From Nocardia mikamii NBRC 108933 (GTDB lineage: Bacteria > Actinomycetota > Actinomycetes > Mycobacteriales > Mycobacteriaceae): a stretch of DNA of 64,000 nt. Shown here piece by piece: positions 45,575 through 55,038 of the stretch; within the stretch, counting starts at the first letter, position 1; each line of letters begins with the position of its first letter. The DNA is taken from positions 1-64,000 of the forward strand of contig NZ_BDCM01000003.1 in NCBI RefSeq assembly GCF_001613505.1, written 5' to 3'. Under the pieces are notes generated by a model. That model saw only the letters and a program-made list of their open reading frames with translations, did no database searches and was not told the DNA's origin. The translations under genes were made by a program, and so were the position numbers.

Positions 45575-46693
45575 GTGCCGGACGAATACGACGGCATCCG
45601 ACGTGGATTGTCGAATTATGAACGTGGCCTGTATTTCGAATTAGGCAGAGCACATATCCGGGGGGAAACAGCCGAAAGGGGCTGGGTTCGCCAGTTCCAA
45701 TTGCAGGTTGGCAATAAGGCACGCATCCTGGATTCGGCTCGGACCGATGGCCGTGGAACACGCGGTGTCGAACGTAAATCGGGCCGGATCCATGAACGGT
45801 CCACGCTGGAGCAATTGCGTCGTGAACGAAGCGCTCTGGAATCCGGAAAGCTGACACACAGCCGCTGGGAAACTGTGGCGGGCGAGAAGATTCCCCGTTC
45901 GGTCGGCGACGAATTACGAGCAATGACCCAGGATTTCCCGGGGCGGTTCGAACACGAGGTGTTGTCGAGAGCCGACGCAGCGCGCGCACTCGAGCTCGGC
46001 CGGTCGTTGGTTTCGAGACAGCTCGAGTTGGTTCGCACCTATCAGCTCGATCGTGCCGACCGAGCGCGCAAACGACTTCAGAACATTCGAGAACTGGTCA
46101 GGAAGCGCGAACTCGAACGACAAAAGCAGCGCGACGACCGGCGCCGCCGAGCGCAAGAGCGCCTTCCGAGAGTCCGCGAAGCGGCAGAACGGTTGCGGCA
46201 GAACGAAGTAAGACAGCGGCGCGAACAAACAGCCCGCGAAGCTGCACGGGGTGTTGCCCGCGAATTCGGGGAGGTCATGAAGGGCATCAAACGCGAAGAG
46301 CGTGCGGCCCGGGATGCGCGTGAAGCTCGCGAGGCGCGCATGATCGCGGAACTGAACGAGCTGAGCGCGTACGCCGAACAGGTGCAACAGGCGCGCGACG
46401 CCGCCGACGCCGCCGAACAGGCTCGCCACCAGGAGCACGTCAAAGCAGAAGAGCGTGCGCGACTGGAGCGAGCAGAACGCGAGCGGAAGCAGCGAGAGAG
46501 GGACCTGGCCGACGTGCAGACGCGAGGGAGATTCCCTCCCGACGTGGCGGAGCTCCTGATCAGGAGTCGCCCGACTCCGGGCTTGGAACACCTGCACCAG
46601 CAACCGCCGTCCCCGGGGAGGACCCGCGCCGGCCGGGAGGAACGTGCACGCATGCGGGACGAACGCGGACGCGGTGGGCGCGAACACTGGTAG
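45575..46693 (+). CDS. Coiled-coil protein with nuclease-like N-terminal motif
   Basis: A 372-residue protein from GTG 45575 after GGGGGG. Residues about 38-100 contain a PD-(D/E)XK-like pattern: ILDSARTDGRGTRGVERKSG, with Asp and then E-x-K spaced as in that fold, followed by a helix (TLEQLRRERSALESGKLTHS) that resembles sequences C-terminal to toxin nucleases in actinobacteria. Residues 130-330 are an extremely charged Arg/Glu/Ala coiled coil; the end is Pro/Arg-rich. Nuclease activity is an inference from the motif alone. Its DNA is noticeably less GC-rich at the 5' end than the surrounding synthetase genes, which suggests transfer. Confidence 0.6.
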   Translation: MPDEYDGIRRGLSNYERGLYFELGRAHIRGETAERGWVRQFQLQVGNKARILDSARTDGRGTRGVERKSGRIHERSTLEQLRRERSALESGKLTHSRWETVAGEKIPRSVGDELRAMTQDFPGRFEHEVLSRADAARALELGRSLVSRQLELVRTYQLDRADRARKRLQNIRELVRKRELERQKQRDDRRRRAQERLPRVREAAERLRQNEVRQRREQTAREAARGVAREFGEVMKGIKREERAARDAREAREARMIAELNELSAYAEQVQQARDAADAAEQARHQEHVKAEERARLERAERERKQRERDLADVQTRGRFPPDVAELLIRSRPTPGLEHLHQQPPSPGRTRAGREERARMRDERGRGGREHW

Positions 46694-46697
46694 CTCG

Positions 46698-46729
46698 GGC
46701 GGCGATCACGGCATCGCTCCGTGACCGCC
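46698..46729. terminator. Imperfect hairpin between convergent island and irtB-like genes
   Basis: GGGCGG-CGA-TCACGG pairs with CCGTGA-CCGCC with a 3-nt bulge and a 7-nt loop, lying between two facing stop codons (46693 and 46747). Confidence 0.4.
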
Positions 46730-46746
46730 ACCCATCCGCGAAAACC

Positions 46747-48477
46747 TCAGGCCGACACCAGATGCCAGCCGGTCGCGCGGGTCCGCTCCGACCAGAACCC
46801 GGCGTAGCGGCCGCCGAGTTCGAGAAGTTCGGCGTGCGTGCCCCGTTCGACGATCCGGCCCGCCTCCACGAACAGAATCTGATCGGCGTGGGCGATGGTG
46901 TCGAGGCGATGCGCCACCACGACGACGGTTTTGTCCCGCGTCAGTTCGTGGATGCCGCGCACCACCGCCGCCTCGCTGTGCGGGTCGAGGGCGCTGGTCG
47001 CCTCGTCGAGCAGTACGATCGGGGCGTCCTTGAGCAGGGCTCGGGCGATCGAAACCCGTTGGCGCTCACCGCCGGACAGCGCCGCACCGCCCTCGCCCAC
47101 CGCCGAATCCCAGCCGTCGGGCAGCCGGTCGACGATCTCGTCCACCCGCGCGATCTCCGCGGCTCGACGCACCTGCTCGACAGTGGCGTCCGGATTTCCG
47201 ATGCGAATGTTGTCGGAGATGGTCTCGTCGAACAGGTAGACGTCCTGGAAGACCAGCGACACCTGGCGCAGCAGTGTTTCCGAGGGCTGCCGGCGCACGT
47301 CGTGGCCGCCGACGGTGATGCTGCCGGATTCGACATCGTAGAACCGGGAGGCCAGCTTGAGCAGCGTGGTCTTACCGCCGCCGGACGGGCCCACGATCGC
47401 CGTCGTGGTGCCGCTCGGCACCGTGAAAGATACGCCGTCGATGATCTTTTCGCCCTCGCGGTAACCGAAGTCGACATTGTCGAAGACGATCTCCGGCGCA
47501 CCGGGGGTCACCGGTTCGGTGGCCTCGGCCAGATCGTGCTCGGCGAGGAAGTCCGTGATCCGGTCGGCGGCGTCGCCCGCGCTGCGGATCGCGGTGCTCA
47601 GCTGCGCGGCGCGGTTGATCGGTTCGATGAACCGGGAGGTCACCGCGATCAGGGCGATCGTGGCCGGAATGGAGAGGTCGCCGCCCGTCCCGCGGGCCAC
47701 CACCACCGACACCACGATCAGGAAGACGATCTGCACACACAGCGCGAACACCATCAGTCCCGGCACACTGGCGACGATCATGCGCTTGGACGCGGCCTCC
47801 TGGTCGCGCAATGCCCGGGTGAGTGCCCGGTTGCCCGCGCCCACCGCACCGAAGGCCCGCAGCACGGGCTGCGCCTGCGCGAACTCCACGACTCGCGAAT
47901 TGGCTTCTGCCGCAGCGGCATCGAGCCTGCGGTCGGCGCGAGTGTAACTGTTGTTGGCCCAGCTGCTGACCAGCAGCAGCACCGGCAGGCTGACCAGCAT
48001 GACCAGCGCGATCCGCCAGTCGATGAACGCGACCCCGATCGCGACGCCCACCGGGACCAGGACCGCGGTCAGTACCGGTGCGAGCAGATAGTTGACGACG
48101 CTGAGGATTTCGCGCACGCCGCCGACCACCATGCGGGACAGGGATCCGGCGTTGGCGGTGGCGAACCAGCCCAGCGGTAGCGTGCTCAGGTGGTCGCCCA
48201 GCCGGGTCTGCACGCCGCGCAGCATACCCACGCCGATCCGCAGACCCACCAGCAACTGCTGGTACGAGCACACCGAGGCGACGACCACGGCGAGCGCCAG
48301 CCAGGCGGTCCAGCGCCACGCGCGTCCGAAATCACCGTCGAACAGCGCCTGCAGCACCGGAATCAGCAGCAGATAGGCCGCGATCTGGCCCAGCGCGCCC
48401 GCGCCGATGAGGGCCAGATGGCGCGGCACGTAGCGGCGCAGTTCCGGCGGAATGAGGGCGAAGATCTTCCTGATCAC
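46747..48477 (-). CDS. irtB: ABC transporter, IrtB-like half of ferric-siderophore importer
   Basis: A 576-residue fused permease-ATPase. The membrane half (about 1-310) begins IRKIFALIPPELRRYVPRHL; the ATPase half has Walker A GPSGGGKTT, signature LSGGERQRVSIARAL and Walker B IVLLDEATSALDPHSE. Mycobacterial IrtB works with IrtA to bring ferric mycobactin across the inner membrane. Its ATG overlaps the irtA-like stop (ATGA), so they are translated together. It is the last gene of the leftward second siderophore block. Confidence 0.9.
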   Translation of the reverse strand: MIRKIFALIPPELRRYVPRHLALIGAGALGQIAAYLLLIPVLQALFDGDFGRAWRWTAWLALAVVVASVCSYQQLLVGLRIGVGMLRGVQTRLGDHLSTLPLGWFATANAGSLSRMVVGGVREILSVVNYLLAPVLTAVLVPVGVAIGVAFIDWRIALVMLVSLPVLLLVSSWANNSYTRADRRLDAAAAEANSRVVEFAQAQPVLRAFGAVGAGNRALTRALRDQEAASKRMIVASVPGLMVFALCVQIVFLIVVSVVVARGTGGDLSIPATIALIAVTSRFIEPINRAAQLSTAIRSAGDAADRITDFLAEHDLAEATEPVTPGAPEIVFDNVDFGYREGEKIIDGVSFTVPSGTTTAIVGPSGGGKTTLLKLASRFYDVESGSITVGGHDVRRQPSETLLRQVSLVFQDVYLFDETISDNIRIGNPDATVEQVRRAAEIARVDEIVDRLPDGWDSAVGEGGAALSGGERQRVSIARALLKDAPIVLLDEATSALDPHSEAAVVRGIHELTRDKTVVVVAHRLDTIAHADQILFVEAGRIVERGTHAELLELGGRYAGFWSERTRATGWHLVSA

Positions 48478-50369
48478 CGCAGTTCTCCTTCGGAGTCGGA
48501 GCCGCCCGGCACGCCCACCGACGCCTGATTCTGTTCCCAGAGGCGCTGATAGAGCCCACCGGCCACCGACAGCGTCGCGTGGTCACCCGATTCGGCGAGT
48601 TCGCCGTTGTCCAGCACCAGAATTCGGTCGACGCCGGTGATGGTGTGCAGCCGATGCGCGATCACCAGCACCGTGCGCCCGGCGACCAGGACGGCGAGCG
48701 CGTCCTGGACCGCGGCCTCGGATTCCGGATCGGCGAAGGCGGTGGCCTCGTCCAGCACCAGCACCGGAGTATCGGCCAGCAGGGTACGGGCGATCGACAG
48801 GCGCTGCGCCTCACCACCGGACAGCACGGCGTCGACACCGATTTCGGAGTCGTAGCCGCGCGGCAGTTCCAGGATCCGATCGTGGATCTGGGCGGCGCGT
48901 GCGGCACGCTCGACATCGGCCGCATCCGCGTCGGGCCGGGCCAGCGCGATGTTGTCGCGGATCGTGCCGCGAATCATCCGCACGTCCTGCAGGACGAATC
49001 CCACGGTGCGGTAGAGCTGCGCGGTGGAGTACTCCCGGACATCCTTGCCGCCGATCGTGATCCGGCCGGCGGTCACGTCGTAGAAACGCGGCAGCAGCCG
49101 GGCCAGGGTCGACTTGCCGGAGCCGCTGGGGCCGACCAGTGCGGTGATGGAACCGGGAGCGAGTTCGAAGTCGACCTCGCGCAGGACGGTGCGATCGGCA
49201 CGATAGCCGAAGCTGACCTGTTCGAACCGGACCGCGAGTCCCGTGGCGTCGCCGTTGCCGGCAGCCTCGTCCGCGGCGGCGGCCCGCACCTCGAGTTCGG
49301 GTGTCTGCTGCAACTGGTGCAGGCGCAGCGCCGCGGCACCGCCCTCGCGCAGCGCCTGACCGCCGAAGCCGATGCCCAGCAGCGCACTGCCCAGCCCGAT
49401 GCCGAGCAGCAGGAACGGCAGGATGTCGACCGGATCGGTCCAGCCCAGGTCCGCGAATCCCACGCCGGCCACCACCACGACCAGCATGAGCAGCGCCGGG
49501 GTCAGCAGGATCTCGGCGGCCGATTGCAGTTTGGTCATCGGCGTCTTCCACGCCAGCAGGCTCTCGGCGGTGTTGTCGACCGCGCGCTGGAAGGTGCTGT
49601 GCGCCTTGCGGGCCCGGCCGAACGCGCGGACCATCTGAATGCCGTCGACGAATTCGATGATGGACTGTTCGATGGCGCGTTCGTTGGCGTCGAAGACGGC
49701 GAAGCGTTCCTGATGCGCCTTACCCATCATGGCCGCCAGGCCGCGGGTGTAGAGCACCAGCGGCACCAGCAGGATCAGCGTCAGCCGCCAGTCGACGGTG
49801 AACAGGTAGATCAGCGCCACCAGTTGCACCGTCACCGCACCGACGAATTCCAGTCGCGCGTGCGCGACCAGATAGTGCAGGGCCTCGACATCGTCCTGCA
49901 GGAACTTCTTCACCTCACCGGAACTGCGGTCGGTGAACCAGCCCAGCGGCACCCGGGTCAGCTTGGCCGCCAGCAGTTGCCGCAGGGTGAGCTGGAATTT
50001 CGCGTCGACCATGTGGGTCCAGACCAGCGCCGCGGCCTGCAGCAGTCCACGCAGCACCAGCACCACGACCGCGGCGATCACCAGCGTCCACACCCGGTCC
50101 TTGTCGATCGGAGTGGAGAGCAGTTCCCGGCACGCCTCGACGATCAGGATGAACGGCGCCACCGCGCAGATCGAGGAGGCCACGACGACCAGACTCGCCA
50201 GCGACAGCGCACCGTTCACCGGCGCGAGCACCTGTTTGCGGGCCAGGCCGTCGGCGCGGCGCTGCTGTTTGAGCGCGACCCGGTCGGGTTCCAGCGGTGC
50301 GTCGGGCGTGGTCGGCGGCACCTGCCGCGCCGCCTCCGGCTCGGCCGGATCCACGGTCTGAACCGTCAT
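48474..50369 (-). CDS. irtA: ABC transporter, IrtA-like half without SIP domain
   Basis: A 631-residue fused permease-ATPase from ATG 50369 (GGAAGG six bases upstream). After ~65 residues of Pro-rich linker come about six membrane segments and an ATPase with Walker A GPSGSGKST, signature LSGGEAQRLSIARTL and Walker B VLVLDEATAFADPESE. Mycobacterial IrtA carries an extra N-terminal siderophore-interacting (SIP) domain of about 250 residues; here there is none. That role is provided by the separate SIP gene at 40827-41525. It follows the NRPS by 22 nt. Confidence 0.88.
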   Translation of the reverse strand: MTVQTVDPAEPEAARQVPPTTPDAPLEPDRVALKQQRRADGLARKQVLAPVNGALSLASLVVVASSICAVAPFILIVEACRELLSTPIDKDRVWTLVIAAVVVLVLRGLLQAAALVWTHMVDAKFQLTLRQLLAAKLTRVPLGWFTDRSSGEVKKFLQDDVEALHYLVAHARLEFVGAVTVQLVALIYLFTVDWRLTLILLVPLVLYTRGLAAMMGKAHQERFAVFDANERAIEQSIIEFVDGIQMVRAFGRARKAHSTFQRAVDNTAESLLAWKTPMTKLQSAAEILLTPALLMLVVVVAGVGFADLGWTDPVDILPFLLLGIGLGSALLGIGFGGQALREGGAAALRLHQLQQTPELEVRAAAADEAAGNGDATGLAVRFEQVSFGYRADRTVLREVDFELAPGSITALVGPSGSGKSTLARLLPRFYDVTAGRITIGGKDVREYSTAQLYRTVGFVLQDVRMIRGTIRDNIALARPDADAADVERAARAAQIHDRILELPRGYDSEIGVDAVLSGGEAQRLSIARTLLADTPVLVLDEATAFADPESEAAVQDALAVLVAGRTVLVIAHRLHTITGVDRILVLDNGELAESGDHATLSVAGGLYQRLWEQNQASVGVPGGSDSEGELR

Positions 50370-50391
50370 CAGTCCTTCCCTCCCATAGCTG

Positions 50392-53300
50392 TCACCCTGC
50401 CTGTCGCTGTGCGCCGAATTCGGACATCCCGGCGGCGAAATCACACAGTATGGTGCGCCAGCGCTCGGCGCGCGCGTCGGCCTCGGCCTCGTCCAGCACC
50501 GCCGAGTTCACGTCGATGTGCGCGACCAGAACCGGGCGTGAGTCCTTCGACACCACCGCGGTGTTGAGGTCGATCGTGAAGCGCAGCGGCAGATCCGGAT
50601 GTCCGGCCACACCGAATTCGGCGGTGAGCTCCGGCAACGGCACCGGCGTCCACGGGCCGCTGCCGAACCGCAGCACGTCGAAGCGACCCAGGTGGTTGAG
50701 GCGAATCTGCCCGCGCGCGTGCAGGGTCCGATCGTGGACCGGCGCCCGGCCCGTCGCCGGCGTCCAGGTCTCGAGTGCGGCCGCCGGCACCAACGCCGTC
50801 TCCTCGACGGTGAACCAGCCGACGCGGCGGGTGTCGTCGCCGGGGTCGCGGCCGTGCGATTCGCGGGTCACCGCGATGCGACCGGTGTCGTCGGCGGTAT
50901 CGGCGACCAGTCGCGCGCACGCGGCCAGTAACAGATCGTCCAGGGGCACATCGGTGTCCGCGCACCGGGCGAGCAGCGCCTCGGTGTGGTCGGGGCCCAG
51001 TTCGACGACTCGCTGGATGGCCTTACCGGCCCGATCGCTGCGCGGATCGGTGTAGCGGCCGCCGAGCGGTGTGCCCAGCGTCGGCGGGATGCCGGTCCGG
51101 GTTCCGTCGGGCCCGGAATCCGAAACCTGTTCGGCCCCGGTCTCGTTCACCGCGTCGCCGCCCTGTTCGAGCCGGCGCAGATCGTCGACGAGAATCAGCC
51201 AGGACACCACGTCCACCGCCAGGTGGTGGATCGACAGCACCAGTCGCGGCCGGTCGCCGGGCAACAAGGTCGCGGCCACCATGCGGCCGGCGTCCGGATC
51301 CAGCCGTTGCGCGGTCGCCGCCAGATGATCTGCCGCACTCCGGCTTTCGTCCGGCGCGGCGACGGCGAACGACGTCTCCGCGCTCGAGCGGTCCCGCGCG
51401 ATCAGGACCGCCCGCCCGTCGTCGCCGACCTCCAGGCGAGACCGGAGTGTGGGGTGCGCGGTGGCCAAGTCCTCGAGCCGTCGCACGATCGCCTCGGGCG
51501 TGATCTCCGGATCGAGCGAGATCACCTGGGTTTGGGCGAGACAGCGGTAGTCGCCGTAGCCGAGTATCTCGTGCGCCAGGGCGGTGAGCGGTAATACGGT
51601 TCCCGCCGGTGTCACCTCGGCCTCGGCCTGCGCGTCCTCGGACGGTTCGTCCAGACGCTCGGCGAGATCGCGAAGATCGGCCGCCGCGAGCACTTCTCGC
51701 GCCGAGACACGGTAGCCGGCGCCGCGCAGCCGTGACACCAGATCGATCACGCCGATACTGTCGATCCCCAAGTCCACCAGGCTGTCCAGAATGCCGATCC
51801 GTGATCCGGCGCTCATCGCCGCGAGCAGCGCCAGCAGGGTGCGTTCGGTCTCGGTGCGCGGTTCGGCGCGGGAGCCGGTGCCGTCCGGGCGGGCCAGCAG
51901 TTCGGTCGCCAGGTGCACATCGAGTTTGTCGTTGCGGTTCAACGGAATCTCGTCGACGAACACGATGCGGGTGGGAACCAGGAACTGCGGCAGCCGCCGG
52001 GCCAGATCGGAACGCAGCCGTGCGACGGTGCCGCCACCGACCACCAGCGCGCCCAGCCGGGTCCGCCCGTTCTCGGTGAACGCCAGCGCCGCCGCGTGGC
52101 GAACGCCGTCGAGTTCCCGCAGCACCACACTGACCTCGTCCGGTTCCACGCGGTATCCGTTGATCTTCACCTGCCGGTCGACGCGCCCCTCGTAGGCGAT
52201 GGTCCCGTCGTCGGACCGGCGCACCAGATCACCTGTGCGATAACGCCTTTCACCAGCAGGCCCCGCGACGAAGGCGGCCGCGGTGGTCGCGGGCCGCCCC
52301 AGATAACCGAGCGCGAGTTGTGGCCCGGACAGGTAGAGCTCGCCCTGCCCGCCCGGCGGCACCGGCCGTAGCCGGTGATCGAGCACCTCGGCGGTCATCG
52401 CGTCGAACGGACGGCCGATGGTGGGCGCGGCGTGGTCGTGCACATCCGCCATCAGCGCCTCGACGGTCGCCTCGGTCGGACCGTAGAAGTTGATGACCCG
52501 GGTGGTCGCCAAGCCCTGCAGGCGCCGCCAGGTATCCGGGCTGATCGCCTCGCCGCCGAGCGCGAGCACCGCCAGCGGACAGCGCTCGGCGCCGGTCTCG
52601 GGATCGGTGCGGAACAGTCCGGCGGCGATCAGCCGGTTCAGCATGGACGGCGACGTGTCGAAGATGTCGATCCCGAATTCGCCGATGGCGCCGACGATGC
52701 GCTCGGCATCGGTGCGCACTTCGTCACCCAGCAGGACCAGGGTATGGCCGCTCAGCAGCGCGACCGTGGGCTGCCACGCCGCATCGAATCCGGTGGACCA
52801 GCCGTGCCCGATGCGCAGCGTACGCCCGGTGGCGGCGGCGATCGGCGCGAAGATCCGCCGCTCGTGATTGCCCCAGTGGTTGAGCAGTGCGCGATGCGAC
52901 ACCGCGACGCCCTTCGGCCTGCCGGTCGTGCCGGAGGTGAACACCACATAGAACGGTGCGTCCGAATGCGGTTGCGGCACAGCGCCTGTCGCGTGGACCG
53001 AGTCGCCGTTCCGTTCCGGCGCCACTACCTCCCGCAGCGTGACGGGCCTCGATGCGAGCGACTGGGATGCCGCGCCGGAGTCCGACCCTACGGGTGCTCC
53101 GGCGCCGTCCGATGCGTGCAGTGGCGACTCGTGCGCTGGCACATCTTCCGGCGTGGCGAAGTCCGGGTTCGCCACCTCGGCCGGCAGCGTCGACCGCTGC
53201 ACACGACCGTCGCCCGCCGGATCGACCACCTCGGAGGCCCGGAACAGCAGGCGGCCGTCGCTGTCCGTGATCCCGTGGCGGCACTCCACACCCTGGGCGC

Positions 53301-55038
53301 GGACCTCGGCCAGGACTTCGGCGCGATCCGCATCGGCGAGAACGATCCGCGCGCCGCTGGTGGTCAGCAGATAGGCCACACGGTCGGCCGGTGTGGCGGG
53401 ATCGACGTGGACACACGTGGCACCGGCGAGACCGATGGCGAAGGGCGCGTGCAGAACTCGGCGATCCCGGGGCAGCATGACCGCCACCGCGTCACCGGTG
53501 CCGATTCCGGCCGCTCGGAGCTCGTCGGCCAAGGTGCACACCGCGGAACCGAATTCGGTGAAGCTGTGCTCACCCACCGCGTCGACGACCGCGATCCGAT
53601 CGGCGGCCGCACGAGCCGCGTTGAGCAACGCTTCCGGGACCGTCGCGGCAGAACTCGCCGCACCGCCCGGCACCGGCTGCGCGGATGCGGCGGGGCCCGA
53701 TTCTGCACCACAGTCGTATTCGAAGATCAACGCGGCGGGCTCGTCGTCGAGCAGCACGTCGACCGCACTACACTGCCGCGCGCTGACGATCCGGGTGGCG
53801 ACCGCGAGGAGCCGGCGCGCCATCCGGTCCGGGTCGAAGGTGGTGAGCAGGTCGGGCCGGGTTTCGACGCGGCAGATCAGCTCGCCGTGTTCCAGTACGG
53901 GTACGACGGCGATCGGATAGTGGCTCGGGGAATCGACGCGGCGTGCGGTCATGGTGGCGCCGCCGCCCATGGGCATTCGCGGTGCGACCGCGCCGACCGG
54001 TGAGTTCTCGAAGACGAGCAGGCTGTCGAACAACTGCCCGGCGCCGGCGTGGCGGGTGATCTCCGCGATGCCCAGATATTCGTGCGCCCGCAACTGCGCC
54101 ACCGCGCGCTGCAGTTCGGCGCCGACCTGCGCGGGCGCGCGTTCGTCCATCCGCACCCGCACCGGAATGGTGGTGACCAGCGCGCCGACCAGGCGCTCCG
54201 CGTTCGGCAGCGAGGCGTCGCGACCCGAGGTGGTCTGGCCGAAGACCACGTCGTCGCGGCCGGTCAGCCCGGAAAGAATACGCGCCCAAGCCATTTGGAG
54301 CACGGTGTTCAGGGTGAGGCCGTTGGCCCGCGCCCAGGTGAGGAGCCGGTCGGTGCCCGCCGCGTCCACGCGCGCCTCGCCCACGACGGGCAGGTCGAGA
54401 TCCGCCGGGGCCGGTGGCCCGAGCATCGGCATCGGCGCCAGACCCTCCAGTGCGGCGGCCCACGCCCGCGCCGAGGCCTCGGTGTCGCGACTCGCCAGCC
54501 AGGCCGCGTGTTCCCGCAACGGCGGAGCCGGGGGCAGCGTCGCGCCCTCCCCCCGGTGCAGGGCGATCAGATCGGAGAACAGAAGCGGAATGGACCAGCC
54601 GTCGACGACGATATGGTGGGCGGTACACACCACTTCGTAGTCGCGCTCGCCGACCTGCGCCGCGACGACCCGGAACAGCGGGCCGCTGTCCAGGTCGAGC
54701 CGCCGGCGCGCTTCCTGCCAGTAGAGATCCCGCGCCGCCGCCTCGGGGTCGGGTGCCGAGCGCAGATCGACCTCGCGCCAGCCGATTCGGCCCTGCGAGG
54801 TGATGACCAGCACCGGATGCGGCACATCCTCGGCCAGTACCGCCGCCCCCAGATGCGGGTAGCGCCGCAGGACGCCGTCGAAGGCCGCGCGCAGTGCCGC
54901 CGGATCGGCCAGATTATCGACGCGCACGGCGAAGGTGACGAGATAGGGGTCGATGCCCTGCACCATCGAACTGACCGAATACAGCCCGCGCTGCAATGGC
55001 GACAGCGCGACGACGTCGAGAATCTCCACCTCGCTCAC
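50392..55038 (-). CDS. Nonribosomal peptide synthetase C-A-PCP-E* (MbtF-like)
   Basis: 1548 residues from the GTG overlapping the previous stop. C (about 10-440; HHIVVDG near 140), A (about 470-1050; FTSGTTGRPKG, YGPTEAT, YRTGD, RNDKLD), PCP (LGIDSIG near 1091) and an E-type domain (about 1150-1535) whose motif reads HHLAVDV near 1270, that is, without the Gly, though LNHLGRFD is kept. A low-complexity insertion of about 100 residues interrupts the A domain near 590-695. The layout and length recall mycobacterial MbtF. By eye the A pocket is D-A-Q-D-A-G-F-V-E. It probably adds the last hydroxylysine; cyclisation is then left to other enzymes. Confidence 0.88.
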   Translation of the reverse strand: MSEVEILDVVALSPLQRGLYSVSSMVQGIDPYLVTFAVRVDNLADPAALRAAFDGVLRRYPHLGAAVLAEDVPHPVLVITSQGRIGWREVDLRSAPDPEAAARDLYWQEARRRLDLDSGPLFRVVAAQVGERDYEVVCTAHHIVVDGWSIPLLFSDLIALHRGEGATLPPAPPLREHAAWLASRDTEASARAWAAALEGLAPMPMLGPPAPADLDLPVVGEARVDAAGTDRLLTWARANGLTLNTVLQMAWARILSGLTGRDDVVFGQTTSGRDASLPNAERLVGALVTTIPVRVRMDERAPAQVGAELQRAVAQLRAHEYLGIAEITRHAGAGQLFDSLLVFENSPVGAVAPRMPMGGGATMTARRVDSPSHYPIAVVPVLEHGELICRVETRPDLLTTFDPDRMARRLLAVATRIVSARQCSAVDVLLDDEPAALIFEYDCGAESGPAASAQPVPGGAASSAATVPEALLNAARAAADRIAVVDAVGEHSFTEFGSAVCTLADELRAAGIGTGDAVAVMLPRDRRVLHAPFAIGLAGATCVHVDPATPADRVAYLLTTSGARIVLADADRAEVLAEVRAQGVECRHGITDSDGRLLFRASEVVDPAGDGRVQRSTLPAEVANPDFATPEDVPAHESPLHASDGAGAPVGSDSGAASQSLASRPVTLREVVAPERNGDSVHATGAVPQPHSDAPFYVVFTSGTTGRPKGVAVSHRALLNHWGNHERRIFAPIAAATGRTLRIGHGWSTGFDAAWQPTVALLSGHTLVLLGDEVRTDAERIVGAIGEFGIDIFDTSPSMLNRLIAAGLFRTDPETGAERCPLAVLALGGEAISPDTWRRLQGLATTRVINFYGPTEATVEALMADVHDHAAPTIGRPFDAMTAEVLDHRLRPVPPGGQGELYLSGPQLALGYLGRPATTAAAFVAGPAGERRYRTGDLVRRSDDGTIAYEGRVDRQVKINGYRVEPDEVSVVLRELDGVRHAAALAFTENGRTRLGALVVGGGTVARLRSDLARRLPQFLVPTRIVFVDEIPLNRNDKLDVHLATELLARPDGTGSRAEPRTETERTLLALLAAMSAGSRIGILDSLVDLGIDSIGVIDLVSRLRGAGYRVSAREVLAAADLRDLAERLDEPSEDAQAEAEVTPAGTVLPLTALAHEILGYGDYRCLAQTQVISLDPEITPEAIVRRLEDLATAHPTLRSRLEVGDDGRAVLIARDRSSAETSFAVAAPDESRSAADHLAATAQRLDPDAGRMVAATLLPGDRPRLVLSIHHLAVDVVSWLILVDDLRRLEQGGDAVNETGAEQVSDSGPDGTRTGIPPTLGTPLGGRYTDPRSDRAGKAIQRVVELGPDHTEALLARCADTDVPLDDLLLAACARLVADTADDTGRIAVTRESHGRDPGDDTRRVGWFTVEETALVPAAALETWTPATGRAPVHDRTLHARGQIRLNHLGRFDVLRFGSGPWTPVPLPELTAEFGVAGHPDLPLRFTIDLNTAVVSKDSRPVLVAHIDVNSAVLDEAEADARAERWRTILCDFAAGMSEFGAQRQAG

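Noticed and set aside
48579..50567. 662-codon rightward open frame
   Set aside because: Antisense of the IrtA-like gene; no recognisable domain.
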